Shown here in pieces: positions 9,552 through 18,269 of a stretch of 64,000 bases of DNA. The position numbers and the translations under genes were made by a program. The stretch comes from Bacillus sp. FJAT-29790 (GTDB lineage Bacteria; Bacillota; Bacilli; Bacillales; Cytobacillaceae). Position 1 is the stretch's first letter. Every line of letters starts with the position of its first letter. Under the pieces are notes generated by a model. That model saw only the letters and a program-made list of their open reading frames with translations, ran no database searches and was not told the origin of the DNA. The stretch is from NCBI RefSeq assembly GCF_019039215.1, contig NZ_JAHNZZ010000001.1, forward strand, positions 108,432-172,431, given 5' to 3'.

Positions 9552-10142
9552 TTAAAAGCGGCCTTGCTGATTTTTTTTCTCGTTATAAAAACGTTTAATT
9601 TTATTTTCTGTTTCTCGAATCGGAATTTCTAATTGTAAAAGCAAGGCTGCGAATATGGACTGGCCCTTTTTTCGGTTACTTACTTCATATTCTATCTCAA
9701 AGTCTTCTTTATTTAAATAGAAACTATTGTCCAGAACGACTAAGCCTTGTTTATATTCAATTTCAGCTCTTTTTGTTGTTAAAGAGCCGAAATATTGAAT
9801 CGCATTTGGATTAATGTGCATTTTTTCAATGAGGGTCCGTATAGTCTCATTGGATAGCTTTCCGTTTTGGAACATTTCCTCTGCAGATCCCGCATTTAGT
9901 GCTTCATTCGTTTCTAGCAAGCCATCCTGATGCGGCTGTTTTAAAGTCAACTCATAATTGTCATTTTTTTGTCTAATTCGGAGGGCGCAGCCGTTTTCTT
10001 TTAAGGAAAAGTCAGCAGTATCAAAATAATGGTTTTCTTGTATGAAGAAATCATTGTCGTTTAATTGGAAATGATCGATCAGTTTTATAAATTCATGTTT
10101 TGTAATGATATTTTTAAACTCGATTTCAATATTTTGAGCCAA
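9552..10142 (-). CDS. yjbK: CYTH-domain triphosphate-binding protein (YjbK)
   Basis: 196 aa. The CYTH signature ExExK is at residues 6-10 (EIEFK). Later Arg/Lys/Glu strands (ALRIRQKNDNYELTLKQP, KRAEIEY) form the usual triphosphate tunnel. Relatives hydrolyse thiamine triphosphate or tripolyphosphate; the substrate here is unknown. It sits next to relQ and NAD kinase, as in B. subtilis. Confidence 0.85.
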   Translation of the reverse strand: MAQNIEIEFKNIITKHEFIKLIDHFQLNDNDFFIQENHYFDTADFSLKENGCALRIRQKNDNYELTLKQPHQDGLLETNEALNAGSAEEMFQNGKLSNETIRTLIEKMHINPNAIQYFGSLTTKRAEIEYKQGLVVLDNSFYLNKEDFEIEYEVSNRKKGQSIFAALLLQLEIPIRETENKIKRFYNEKKNQQGRF

Positions 10143-10242
10143 TGAATATTCATCCTTTCAAGCATCATTATCCTATTATCTCTTTCATCTATCTTTCCCG
10201 CAATTTATTTTAGATTATTGGGATATATATGTATGTTAAATT

Positions 10243-10286
10243 GGAACTTCCATCAGTGGGTGTTTTTTCATCTGATGGTTAGTGCC
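10243..10286 (+). repeat. Degenerate small inverted-repeat element (deleted copy)
   Basis: CTTCCATCAGTGGG followed by a short T-rich loop and CTGATGGTTAGTGCC. Both ends match the ends of the larger element at 11757-11860 in the opposite orientation, so this looks like an internally deleted copy. It forms a CCATCAG / CTGATGG hairpin. Confidence 0.6.
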
Positions 10287-10446
10287 GGCCCACGGGATAT
10301 GCCGCTTTAGTCTGTGTTCCTTAATCGGGCCTTTAAGGGAAGTTAACCCTTCACTTTAGCATCTAAGATTCTACAAATTTACAAGTAGGGGTTTTACTGC
10401 CCGTTAATCTGCGATAAAATAGGAACAGAGTTTGGAGGTAGAAGTG

Positions 10447-10818
10447 ATGAAAAATAAAATGACAATTATTAACGCAGATTTTAATGAAATTGAGAAGAAA
10501 TTATTAATAAGTGCCGGAGAAGAATTCTCCATTTCAGAATTGAAGCCAATGGAGCAAATGCTCGTTGATTCAGATAACCTATCTTTTATTTACATAACAG
10601 ATCGTAACGATGAGTATACTTATGTAGCCATTCCTGATACATTTTGGCCAGAGGTAAAAAAAGCGCATGAAATGAATGCGCCTGTTTACTTGATCAATCG
10701 TATGGAGCAATTGCTTCTTCCTGGTTTCAACGATGAATTGAGCTATTTAATCGAAAATATTAAAGGGAACAGTAATTACGGTGAGGAAATGGTTAAGAAA
10801 GTAGAAAGTACATTTTAA
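10447..10818 (+). CDS. yjbL: YjbL, UPF0738 family protein
   Basis: 123 aa; B. subtilis YjbL has almost the same length and position. ATG 10447 lies 8 nt after GGAGG; a TTG at 10432 is open in frame but precedes the ribosome site. The protein is small and acidic with no catalytic motif that I recognise. Its function is not established. The stop codon lies inside the left arm of repeat A. Confidence 0.8.
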   Translation: MKNKMTIINADFNEIEKKLLISAGEEFSISELKPMEQMLVDSDNLSFIYITDRNDEYTYVAIPDTFWPEVKKAHEMNAPVYLINRMEQLLLPGFNDELSYLIENIKGNSNYGEEMVKKVESTF

Positions 10819-11008
10819 CTTTATTCAGCTGAAGTCTCTCCCACTTCTATAAGTGGCGAGATGAATGCAAACAGGTATCCAATTTAGTGTGGGTTCAACC
10901 CAAGCTGAATAAAGTTAAGCCTTCGGCAAGCCTTTCAATTTTTTAAAGGAATTTATCGAGCAACCTAAGGTGAAAATCTGGGCGCAAAAACGACAAGGCG
11001 AATTTGAT
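10817..11008 (+). repeat. Composite repeat, copy A (upstream of relQ)
   Basis: Left part: a 100-bp unit bounded by perfect 13-bp inverted repeats AACTTTATTCAGC and GCTGAATAAAGTT, with an inner CCACTT / AAGTGG hairpin. Right part: about 90 bp ending in AAAATCTGGGCGC and GGCGAATTTGAT. It is strongly similar to copy B at 11905-12092 in the same orientation. Confidence 0.85.
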
Positions 11009-11103
11009 CAAGTTATTTTCATCCGCCAATGCATTATCTGGCCCGAATATACTTATTAAGGGTTAGGCTGTTCTAATAAAAATCGGATGAGGTGATGTCT
11101 ATC

Positions 11104-11724
11104 GTGAAGCATTGGGATCAATTTTTAAGGCCATATCAACAGGCTGTAGAAGAATTAAAGGTTAAGCTTAAAGGCATGAGGAGACAATTTGAACAAGATT
11201 CTACCCATTCGCCGATCGAATTTGTTACGGGAAGGGTTAAGCCGATTGCAAGTATTTTAGATAAGGCGAACGAAAAGGGAATTGCCTTAGAAAAACTTGA
11301 AACGGAAATGCAGGATATTGCTGGATTAAGAATGATGTGTCAGTTTGTCGATGATATTATGAAGGTCGTTGAATTGCTTAGAAATAGAAATGACTTTGAA
11401 ATCGTGGAGGAAAGAGATTATATTTCGCATAAGAAATTTAGCGGTTACCGTTCTTACCATGTTGTCATCCGTTATCCCGTTCAAACGATAAAAGGTGAAA
11501 AGAAGATTCTTGTAGAAATCCAGATTCGGACGCTGGCAATGAATTTTTGGGCAACGATTGAGCATTCTTTAAATTATAAATATAAAGGGCAATTCCCTAA
11601 GGATATCCAAATGAGACTGCAAAGAGCAGCAGAAGCGGCCTTCAGGCTGGATGAAGAAATGTCGCTAATTCGCGGAGAAATCCAGGAGGCGCAGGCTTTT
11701 TTTACAAGAAATAAAGAACAATAA
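11104..11724 (+). CDS. relQ: RelQ, small alarmone synthetase
   Basis: 206 aa from the GTG at 11104, 9 nt after GAGGTG; in-frame GTG 11092 and ATG 11095 sit on top of that site. The RelA/SpoT synthetase core is visible: HSPIEFVTGRVKP, DIAGLRMMCQFVDDI, GYRSYHVVIRYP, and EIQIRTLAMNFWATIEHSLN. There is no hydrolase or regulatory domain. It makes (p)ppGpp from ATP and GDP/GTP as a tetramer (family knowledge). Its neighbours yjbL and ppnK match B. subtilis, but here it is bracketed by two direct repeats. Confidence 0.93.
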   Translation: MKHWDQFLRPYQQAVEELKVKLKGMRRQFEQDSTHSPIEFVTGRVKPIASILDKANEKGIALEKLETEMQDIAGLRMMCQFVDDIMKVVELLRNRNDFEIVEERDYISHKKFSGYRSYHVVIRYPVQTIKGEKKILVEIQIRTLAMNFWATIEHSLNYKYKGQFPKDIQMRLQRAAEAAFRLDEEMSLIRGEIQEAQAFFTRNKEQ

Positions 11725-11756
11725 CAACTATACATAAGTGCACGCCCATTAGGCAA

Positions 11757-11860
11757 CTAACCATCGGTGGGGGATGAAGGCTTACTAAGAACGCCACTTC
11801 CTGTGGCAACGTCGGCACTAGAATGTTCTGTACGTCGAAAACTCCCACTGATGGAAGTTT
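11757..11860 (-). repeat. Small inverted-repeat element (MITE-like)
   Basis: Ends CCATCGGTGGG (11761-11771) and CCCACTGATGG (11844-11854) are imperfect terminal inverted repeats around about 70 bp of non-coding sequence. A shorter relative lies at 10243-10286 in the opposite orientation. Confidence 0.6.
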
Positions 11861-11904
11861 CACTTTATCCCCCTCTAAGTTTGTCTTTATTTTTGACTTA
11901 TTTC

Positions 11905-12092
11905 AACTTTATTCAGCAGAAGTCTGTAAACGATATAAGTGGCGAGATGAATGCAAAAGGTATCCAATTCAGTGGGGTTCAAACCCCGGCTGAATAAAGT
12001 TAAGCCTCCGGCGGATGCCTCAGATTTTTTAAAGGAATTTATCGAGCAAGCCCGATAAAATCTGGGCGCAAATCCGCCAAGGCGAATATGAT
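11905..12092 (+). repeat. Composite repeat, copy B (downstream of relQ)
   Basis: Same layout as copy A: 97-bp unit with 13-bp terminal repeats AACTTTATTCAGC / GCTGAATAAAGTT, inner GGGGTTCAAACCCC hairpin, then TTTTTTAAAGGAATTTATCG and AAAATCTGGGCGCAAA. It ends 3 nt before the ribosome site of ppnK, so the NAD kinase leader is repeat-derived. Confidence 0.85.
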
Positions 12093-12111
12093 ATGAAGGA
12101 GCTTGAACCCG

Positions 12112-12906
12112 ATGAAATTTGCGATTACTTCAAAAGGGGATGCGAAATCAAATACGCTCATGCATAAAATGAGAACGTACCTATTGGATTTCGACCTTAC
12201 ATATGATGAAGATCAGCCGGATATCGTCGTCTCTGTCGGCGGAGATGGCACATTGCTTTACGCGTTTCATCGCTATACCGGCCGCTTGGACAAAACGGCT
12301 TTTGTCGGCATTCATACAGGCCATCTTGGGTTTTATGCGGATTGGGTACCGGAGGAGATCGAAAAGCTTGTCATTGCCATTGCGAAAACGCCATATCAGG
12401 TCAGTGAATATCCGTTACTTGAGGTCATAATCCGCTATCAGCATGGCGGTCGGGAAACAAGGTATCTTGCATTAAATGAATCAACCGTTAAAGCGGTTGA
12501 AGGCACGCTTGTGATGGATGTGGAAATTCGCGGGCAGCATTTTGAACGATTCCGGGGAGACGGGCTATGTGTTTCAACACCTTCAGGGAGCACAGCTTAT
12601 AATAAGGCGTTGGGAGGGGCGATACTGCACCCGTCCTTGCCGGCTATCCAGCTTGCTGAAATGGCCTCAATTAATAATAAAGTTTTCCGGACGGTTGGTT
12701 CTCCACTCGTTCTTCCAGCTCACCATACATGTATGCTTAAACCTGTGAATGAGCCGGATTTCCAGATCACGATCGATCATTTAACACTGCTTCATAAAGA
12801 TGTGAAATCTATTCAATTCCGCGTTGCCAATGAGAAAATCCGTTTTGCCCGCTTCCGTCCATTTCCGTTTTGGAAACGGGTTCACGATTCGTTCGTAGCT
12901 GATTAA
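12112..12906 (+). CDS. ppnK: NAD kinase (PpnKA type)
   Basis: 264 aa. GGDG is at residues 43-46 ([15 protein letters not shown]), the conserved LNES lies near 126, and the glycine-rich [18 protein letters not shown] segment is intact. It phosphorylates NAD to NADP with ATP or polyphosphate. ATG 12112 lies 10 nt after GAAGGAG; a TTG at 12103 is open but badly spaced. This is the yjbN position between relQ and the RluA gene. Confidence 0.94.
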   Translation: MKFAITSKGDAKSNTLMHKMRTYLLDFDLTYDEDQPDIVVSVGGDGTLLYAFHRYTGRLDKTAFVGIHTGHLGFYADWVPEEIEKLVIAIAKTPYQVSEYPLLEVIIRYQHGGRETRYLALNESTVKAVEGTLVMDVEIRGQHFERFRGDGLCVSTPSGSTAYNKALGGAILHPSLPAIQLAEMASINNKVFRTVGSPLVLPAHHTCMLKPVNEPDFQITIDHLTLLHKDVKSIQFRVANEKIRFARFRPFPFWKRVHDSFVAD

Positions 12907-13021
12907 GGTGAAAAGTAGAGGTTTAAAAGAACCTCGAGCTGGTTATCGCTGACCGGTAAACATCTATGGCATCCATTTTGCGGCGGAGCTTGACAACTTA
13001 GGAATAGGGGCAAGAAACAGC

Positions 13022-13909
13022 ATGTCGCGATTTCAATTGCAATGGCAGATAACTGATATTGATGAGAAAAAATTCATCATAGACTTTTTAAAAGAAAAAG
13101 AGATATCGAAAACAGCTTTGACAGATATCAAATTTAAAGGCGGCTTCATCACAGTAAACGGCGAGGAAGAAACGGTCCGCTATATACTGAAGCAAGGTGA
13201 CTTGTTACATGTGGAATTTCCTGAAGAAAGTCCGAGTGCAGGGATAAAAGGAGAAGCTTTGCTATTAGATATTTTATATGAAGATGATTTTGTCATAGTT
13301 GTAAACAAGCAAGCAGGAATGAGCACAATTCCTTCAAGGGAGCACCCAGCCGGCAGCCTTGCTAGTGCTTTAATTCACTATTATGAACAAATTGGTTTAA
13401 CTTCAACTTCTCATATTGTAACAAGATTGGACAGAGATACGTCTGGAATCGTGCTAATTGCCAAACATCGGCATGTCCATCACTTATTGAGCAAACAGCA
13501 AAAAGCCGGCGAGATTAAACGGTTTTACGAAGCATTTGCAGAAGGACTTTTGACGACTGACAGCGGTGTCATCGAAAAACCGATTGCACGGAAACAGAAC
13601 AGCATTATTGAAAGAGAAGTCAGCCCTGATGGACAATATGCTTGTACTCGTTATGAAGTCATCCGCAGCTCTGCTGCCTTTACACATTTACAGCTGCAAT
13701 TAGAAACAGGACGGACACATCAGATTCGTGTTCATTTATCATATTTAGGTCATCCACTCGTAGGTGACGACCTTTACGGAGGAAAAACAGCTTTGCTTAG
13801 CAGACAGGCGCTGCATTGCTGCGAACTTTCATTTTTTCATCCATTTTTAGAAAAAAATTTAACTTTCAAGCAAGAATTGCCTGAAGATATGAAACGACTG
13901 CTTGAATAG
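13022..13909 (+). CDS. yjbO: RluA-family pseudouridine synthase (YjbO)
   Basis: 295 aa. The catalytic Asp is residue 137 in TRLDRDTSGIVL, and the family motif GRTHQIRVHLSYLGHPLVGDDLYGG is intact. An S4-like N-terminal segment is weak. RluA-type enzymes isomerise uridines in 23S rRNA or tRNA; the target of this paralog is not known. A strong terminator follows. Confidence 0.9.
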   Translation: MSRFQLQWQITDIDEKKFIIDFLKEKEISKTALTDIKFKGGFITVNGEEETVRYILKQGDLLHVEFPEESPSAGIKGEALLLDILYEDDFVIVVNKQAGMSTIPSREHPAGSLASALIHYYEQIGLTSTSHIVTRLDRDTSGIVLIAKHRHVHHLLSKQQKAGEIKRFYEAFAEGLLTTDSGVIEKPIARKQNSIIEREVSPDGQYACTRYEVIRSSAAFTHLQLQLETGRTHQIRVHLSYLGHPLVGDDLYGGKTALLSRQALHCCELSFFHPFLEKNLTFKQELPEDMKRLLE

Positions 13910-13910
13910 A

Positions 13911-13937
13911 AAAAAGCCGATATCTCGGCTTTTTTTC
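13911..13937 (+). terminator. Terminator after yjbO
   Basis: AAAAGCCGA / TCGGCTTTT stem, 4-nt loop, T run. Confidence 0.92.
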
Positions 13938-14012
13938 TATTCAAGCCTAATATCTGCAAAAAGAGAGCAGTTTTTACAAGATTTAGGTTCTCTTTTAGAA
14001 ATTTCCTCTGTT

Positions 14013-14098
14013 AATTAGTAAGTTTAGTCCGCTTAATTGCAAGTTTCCACTGTCTATTAGCAAGTTTTCAGTTTTTATTTGCAAAGCTCACAATTTCC
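14013..14098. repeat. Four degenerate 21-22 bp tandem units
   Basis: The core (A)TT-R-CAAGTTT recurs as ATTAGTAAGTTT, AATTGCAAGTTT, TTAGCAAGTTTT and TTTGCAAAGCTC at 21-22 bp steps between the yjbO terminator and the end of prpE. Confidence 0.6.
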
Positions 14099-14110
14099 GT
14101 TTCATTCATA

Positions 14111-14845
14111 CTATATTTTCTTGAACTTCTCCTCAACTAGCGGCATGGTGGAAGGAACGGATAAAACGTCCAGCTCAGGGTACTTGAGGGCTGTCAGCTT
14201 GTTGCCAAAAACGGCTCCAGTGTCAATGTTGTATGTGTTGTTTACTTTGCGCACTTCTTTAACCGGGGTATGCCCATAAACAATCACAGCATCTCCCTTA
14301 TAGTGCTGTGCCCAGTCACGGCGAATAGGGGAGCCGTCCGGATTTTTTTCCCCCGTAATGTCTCCGTATAGTACGAAGGTTTTGACTCTCTCGGAATGCT
14401 GCCCGATATAATCTTGGCGAATACCGGCATGAGCGATGATAAGCTTGCCGCTATCAAGGACTTTGTATAATGGTGCTTTTTCATAAAGTTCGATAAATTT
14501 TTGGCGAATATTCCTTTTGCCTTTTTCGTCAAGGGCTTCATACTCTGCAGCTGTCGTTTCTAAGCCATGAGTGAGCTGCACTTTATTGCCTAAAAAATAT
14601 CGATATAGCTTATTGCAGTGATTTCCCGGAACATAATGCGCGAGCCCCTTATTCACAAGCGTCCATACCGTATCTGCAACCTTTAATGATTGAGGCCCTC
14701 GATCTGTTAAATCACCGACAAAAGCTAACTTTCTTCCACTCCGATGAATAGGAAAGCCTTCCACCCATTCATACCCAAGTTTAACCGTCAGCTCCTTGAA
14801 TTCGTCAAAGCAACCATGAATATCTCCGATAATGTCTAGTTTCAT
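14111..14845 (-). CDS. prpE: PrpE, Ap4A hydrolase / PPP-family phosphatase
   Basis: 244 aa, exactly the B. subtilis length when started at ATG 14845, which follows AAAAGGAG. The metallophosphatase motifs GDIHG (7-11), GDLTDRGP and GNH are visible. Family: bis(5'-nucleosyl)-tetraphosphatase; B. subtilis PrpE also acts as a protein phosphatase that affects spore germination. It is convergent with yjbO and divergent from mgtE. Confidence 0.93.
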   Translation of the reverse strand: MKLDIIGDIHGCFDEFKELTVKLGYEWVEGFPIHRSGRKLAFVGDLTDRGPQSLKVADTVWTLVNKGLAHYVPGNHCNKLYRYFLGNKVQLTHGLETTAAEYEALDEKGKRNIRQKFIELYEKAPLYKVLDSGKLIIAHAGIRQDYIGQHSERVKTFVLYGDITGEKNPDGSPIRRDWAQHYKGDAVIVYGHTPVKEVRKVNNTYNIDTGAVFGNKLTALKYPELDVLSVPSTMPLVEEKFKKI

Positions 14846-14985
14846 GCGAGACTCCTTTTTTACTATTATCATACCAAAACTTATGTATTATTACATTCAT
14901 TGGACAATAGGCTCTTTTATTAAAAGCGAAGTTTTGCTAGTATAGTGGAGTATTATAATTGGAAGGGAAAGGAGGAAATCACGAT

Positions 14986-16362
14986 TTGGAGTTATCAAAT
15001 GAAAAGGCAGACCATCATATGAATAGGGAATTACTAATCGAATCTTTACAAAATGAAGAAATAGAAAAATTCCGCGATGAATTTCTGGAATTGCACCCTT
15101 ATGATCAGGCTTCATTTTTTAAGGAATTGGATGAAGAAACGAGAGAAAAGATGTATCATTATCTCTCACCCGAAGAGATGGCAACATTATTCGAGAATCT
15201 TGAAATAAACGATAATAATTATAAAGAAGTACTCGCAGAAATGAGTCCGAATTATGCGGCAGATATGATCTCAAAAATGTATGTAGATGATGCAGTTGAT
15301 GTCTTAAATGAGCTCGAAAAAGACCAGGTCGTAAGCTATTTAACGATCATGGATGAAGAGGCAGCACAGGAAATTAAGGATCTGCTTCATTATGAGGAAT
15401 ATACTGCCGGAAGTATAATGACAACAGATTTCATTTCGATTGCCGCAAACCAGACGGTCCGCTCGGCGATGTATATTATAAAAAATGAAGCACCTAAGGC
15501 CGAGACCATTTATTATGTCTATGTTATAGATGAGGAGAAGAGGTTAGTTGGTGTCATTTCTTTAAGGGATTTAATTGTCAATGATGATGACACAATGATT
15601 GCTGAAATTACGAATGATCGGATTGTTACTGTTTCTGTCGGGGATGATCAAGAAGAAGTTGCTCGAAAAATAAAGGATTATAATTTTTTGGCCCTGCCTG
15701 TCGTTGATTTTCAAAATCATTTATTAGGAATCATAACGGTTGATGATATCATGGACGTCATGGATGAAGAAGCGTCAGATGATTATTCGAAACTGGCTGC
15801 CGTTTCAGATATGGATACAATTGACAAGAGTCCACTATCAGCCGCAAGAAAAAGGCTACCATGGCTCATCATATTGCTGTTTCTTGGCATGTTAACAGCA
15901 AGCATGATCGAACGTTTTGAAGATACATTAAAGGAAGTGGCAATTCTTGCAGTTTTCATCCCTCTCATTGCCGGGATGGCCGGAAATACAGGGACACAGG
16001 CACTTGCCGTTGCTGTTCGCGGAATTGCTACAGGTGATTTAGAAAATGAAGACAAAAAGAAGTTAATAATAAGGGAAGCAGGAACTGGACTGATTACAGG
16101 TGCAATCTGTGGGGCGCTTGTGTCACTGATTGTATTTATTTGGCAAAATAATTTGTTTTTAGGAATCCTCGTTGGTATTTCAATTTTATGTACGCTCATT
16201 GTTGCCACATTGGCTGGTGCTCTCATTCCACTGATTATGCACAAGTTTAAAATAGATCCCGCTGTAGCTTCCGGCCCATTTATTACAACGATTAATGATA
16301 TTATCAGCATTTTGATTTATTTTGGTATGGCTACAATGTTTATGGAGTATTTAATAAAATAA
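14986..16362 (+). CDS. mgtE: MgtE magnesium transporter
   Basis: 458 aa. Domain order: acidic MgtE_N superhelix (about 25-130), two CBS domains (about 130-255), then five transmembrane helices (about 285-455). The pore signature GMAGNTGTQALAVAVRG is intact. The channel passes Mg2+ and closes when Mg2+ binds the cytosolic domains. I chose TTG 14986, 10 nt after GGAGG; ATG 15019 is an alternative. There is no magnesium riboswitch in the short leader. Confidence 0.93.
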   Translation: MELSNEKADHHMNRELLIESLQNEEIEKFRDEFLELHPYDQASFFKELDEETREKMYHYLSPEEMATLFENLEINDNNYKEVLAEMSPNYAADMISKMYVDDAVDVLNELEKDQVVSYLTIMDEEAAQEIKDLLHYEEYTAGSIMTTDFISIAANQTVRSAMYIIKNEAPKAETIYYVYVIDEEKRLVGVISLRDLIVNDDDTMIAEITNDRIVTVSVGDDQEEVARKIKDYNFLALPVVDFQNHLLGIITVDDIMDVMDEEASDDYSKLAAVSDMDTIDKSPLSAARKRLPWLIILLFLGMLTASMIERFEDTLKEVAILAVFIPLIAGMAGNTGTQALAVAVRGIATGDLENEDKKKLIIREAGTGLITGAICGALVSLIVFIWQNNLFLGILVGISILCTLIVATLAGALIPLIMHKFKIDPAVASGPFITTINDIISILIYFGMATMFMEYLIK

Positions 16363-16388
16363 AGCCTAAAAAACGAGGGAGGAATTGG

Positions 16389-16694
16389 ATGGAAGAGCAT
16401 GGAGTGTCAGCTGCTTCGCTAGTTACTGTCATTCTGATTGCGTTTTTGACACCAATCCTGCTGCATCGTCTAAAACTAAATTTTATTCCTGTTGTCGTTG
16501 CGGAATTTCTGATGGGCTTAGTGATTGGGAAAAGCGGCCTTGATGTTGTACATCCAGATATGTGGCTTGAAACCCTCTCAACATTAGGCTTTATTTTTTT
16601 GGTAAAAATCTGGGCGCAAATTCGCCTTGGCGAATTTGATCTAGATTTCTTTTCTTTTTATAACAATTGTAGTAAAATTAGTACTAGGTACTAA
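16389..16694 (+). pseudogene. yjbQ: Truncated yjbQ-type cation/proton antiporter
   Basis: The first about 71 residues, up to LSTLGFIFL, are a normal start of a CPA2 monovalent cation/H+ antiporter of the YjbQ type, normally about 610 aa. After base 16602 the frame runs into a repeat remnant (KIWAQIRLGEFDLD) and stops at 16694. More than 85 percent of the protein is missing, so transport is not possible. A proper ribosome site (GAGGGAGGAATTGG) remains. In B. subtilis the tenA-thiD genes lie between yjbQ and fabI; they are absent here. Confidence 0.85.
16604..16642 (+). repeat. Remnant of composite repeat, copy C
   Basis: AAAATCTGGGCGC followed by the perfect stem CAAATTCGCC / GGCGAATTTG. It matches the right end of copies A and B. 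It marks the exact point where yjbQ homology is lost. Confidence 0.8.
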
Positions 16695-16695
16695 T
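16677..16695 (+). promoter_or_regulatory. FapR operator over the fabI promoter
   Basis: ATTAGTACTAGGTACTAAT is a perfect palindrome (8-bp arms, 3-nt centre) and matches the known FapR site, an inverted TTAGTA repeat. A plausible promoter is TTGTAG at 16667 with ACTAAT at 16690, spacing 17, so FapR would cover the -10. Malonyl-CoA releases FapR (established). Confidence 0.88.
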
Positions 16696-16726
16696 AACAT
16701 GTAATAATATTCAGGAGGATAAAGGA

Positions 16727-17497
16727 ATGACTCTTTCTTTACAAGGAAAAACATTTGTTGTAATGGGTGTTGCGAATAAGCGTAGTATTGCATGGGGAAT
16801 TGCAAGATCGCTTCACGATGCTGGTGCCCGTTTAATTTTTACTTATGCAGGAGAAAGACTTGAGAAAAGCGTACACGAACTGGCTGAATCGCTTGAAAAT
16901 GCAAATTCGCTTGTGTTGCCATGTGATGTGACAAGTGATGAAGATATTGCAAAGTGCTTCGCGTCAATTAAAGAGCAAGTTGGAACAATTCATGGGATTG
17001 CCCACTGTATAGCATTTGCTAATCGGGAAGAGCTTCAAGGTGATTATATGAACACAACGCGTGACGGATTTTTGCTTGCCCATAATATTAGCTCTTATTC
17101 GTTAACAGCTGTTGCGAAAGAAGCAAAGGATTTAATGACAGAAGGCGGAAGCATCGTGACATTAACCTATATTGGCGGAGAGCGTGCGATGCCAAACTAT
17201 AATGTTATGGGTGTTGCAAAAGCTTCACTAGATGCTAGTGTGAAGTACCTAGCTAGTGATCTTGGAAAAGTTGGCATTCGTGTCAATTCTATTTCCGCAG
17301 GACCGATTCGGACTCTTTCTGCAAAAGGAATTAGTGACTTTAACTTAATCTTAAAAGAAATCGAAGAGCGTGCACCTCTCCGCAGAGCAACGACACCTGA
17401 AGAGGTTGGCGATACAGCCGTATTCCTGTTCAGCCACCTATCTCGCGGGATTACTGGCGAAAATATACATGTTGATTCTGGATATCATATTTTGTAA
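16727..17497 (+). CDS. fabI: Enoyl-ACP reductase FabI
   Basis: 256 aa, SDR fold. The FabI pattern Tyr 148, Tyr 158 and Lys 165 (Y-x6-K within YIGGERAMPNYNVMGVAKAS) is intact. It reduces the enoyl-ACP double bond with NAD(P)H in the last step of each fatty-acid elongation cycle. The ATG follows AGGAGGATAAAGG. It is controlled by the FapR palindrome just upstream, with its own terminator. Confidence 0.95.
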   Translation: MTLSLQGKTFVVMGVANKRSIAWGIARSLHDAGARLIFTYAGERLEKSVHELAESLENANSLVLPCDVTSDEDIAKCFASIKEQVGTIHGIAHCIAFANREELQGDYMNTTRDGFLLAHNISSYSLTAVAKEAKDLMTEGGSIVTLTYIGGERAMPNYNVMGVAKASLDASVKYLASDLGKVGIRVNSISAGPIRTLSAKGISDFNLILKEIEERAPLRRATTPEEVGDTAVFLFSHLSRGITGENIHVDSGYHIL

Positions 17498-17503
17498 AAA
17501 TCT

Positions 17504-17536
17504 CAACCTGCTTCCACTAGTGAAGCGGGTTTTTTC
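17504..17536 (+). terminator. Terminator after fabI
   Basis: AACCTGCTTC / GAAGCGGGTT stem, short loop, T run. Confidence 0.88.
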
Positions 17537-17605
17537 TTTGCAACGTAATCCTATGTTTCGCATACACATATAAGGTGAACCCATATGTTTATGGAGGTGA
17601 CCGAA

Positions 17606-18226
17606 ATGACAGGCATAAAAAAGAAAAACCCAAATGTTTTTATAAATCAACCCGCAATGATATTCCCGAATGCAAAAATGCAAGAATTCTATTCAAGTAA
17701 AAAAAACGACATGGAAAAGGAAAAGCAACCCATTTTTCCGATAGAAAAATCAAAGATAGATGAGGAAAGTAGATTGGCAAATTTGGATTTTTTTGAAACA
17801 AAAGTGAATTTAAGCTCAAAAGAACAAAAGAAAGTTTCGATAGCATTAAAAGCTAAGGATCCTGAATTAGAACTGCGTGAAAAGGTTCAAGAAGTGATTG
17901 AGGCATATGAAAGCCAACAGGTAGAAAAAGAACAAACGTCTACTTTTGCGTTTCGGTCTAAGAGTAAATTAGTTTCTTCTTTTCAAAGAATAAAAAGCTT
18001 TAATGAAATGAATACGGTGGAGCGACTTGATTATTTAATTCATTTTCCGAAGCAGCTGCCTCCTATTCCATGTATTTTTGAAACAGAAGGGAATACCTTA
18101 ATCGGGTTTCTTATTTCCAAAAAAGAGGAAATAATTGAAGTGAAGCTTTTTGATGGGAAAACGGAAGAAATGAAAATTCAAGCATTAAAGGAAGTAAGAA
18201 TGGTTGGGATAAGAAAAAAAGGATGA
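17606..18226 (+). CDS. cotO: Spore coat protein CotO (YjbX)
   Basis: 206 aa from ATG 17606, 7 nt after GGAGGTGA. The N-terminal two thirds are Lys/Glu-rich and divergent. The C-terminus (DYLIHFPKQLPPIPCIFETE, then GFLISKKEEIIEVKLFDG) is the conserved CotO domain. Family role: an assembly protein of the outer coat/crust. The gene is convergent with cotZ, as in B. subtilis. Confidence 0.82.
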   Translation: MTGIKKKNPNVFINQPAMIFPNAKMQEFYSSKKNDMEKEKQPIFPIEKSKIDEESRLANLDFFETKVNLSSKEQKKVSIALKAKDPELELREKVQEVIEAYESQQVEKEQTSTFAFRSKSKLVSSFQRIKSFNEMNTVERLDYLIHFPKQLPPIPCIFETEGNTLIGFLISKKEEIIEVKLFDGKTEEMKIQALKEVRMVGIRKKG

Positions 18227-18233
18227 ACAAACA

Positions 18234-18266
18234 AATGAGCCAGCCGTATTAAACGACTGGCTCATT
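18234..18266. terminator. Bidirectional terminator between cotO and cotZ
   Basis: AATGAGCCAGCCGT / ACGACTGGCTCATT, one mismatch, 5-nt loop, between convergent genes. Confidence 0.85.
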
Positions 18267-18269
18267 AAT

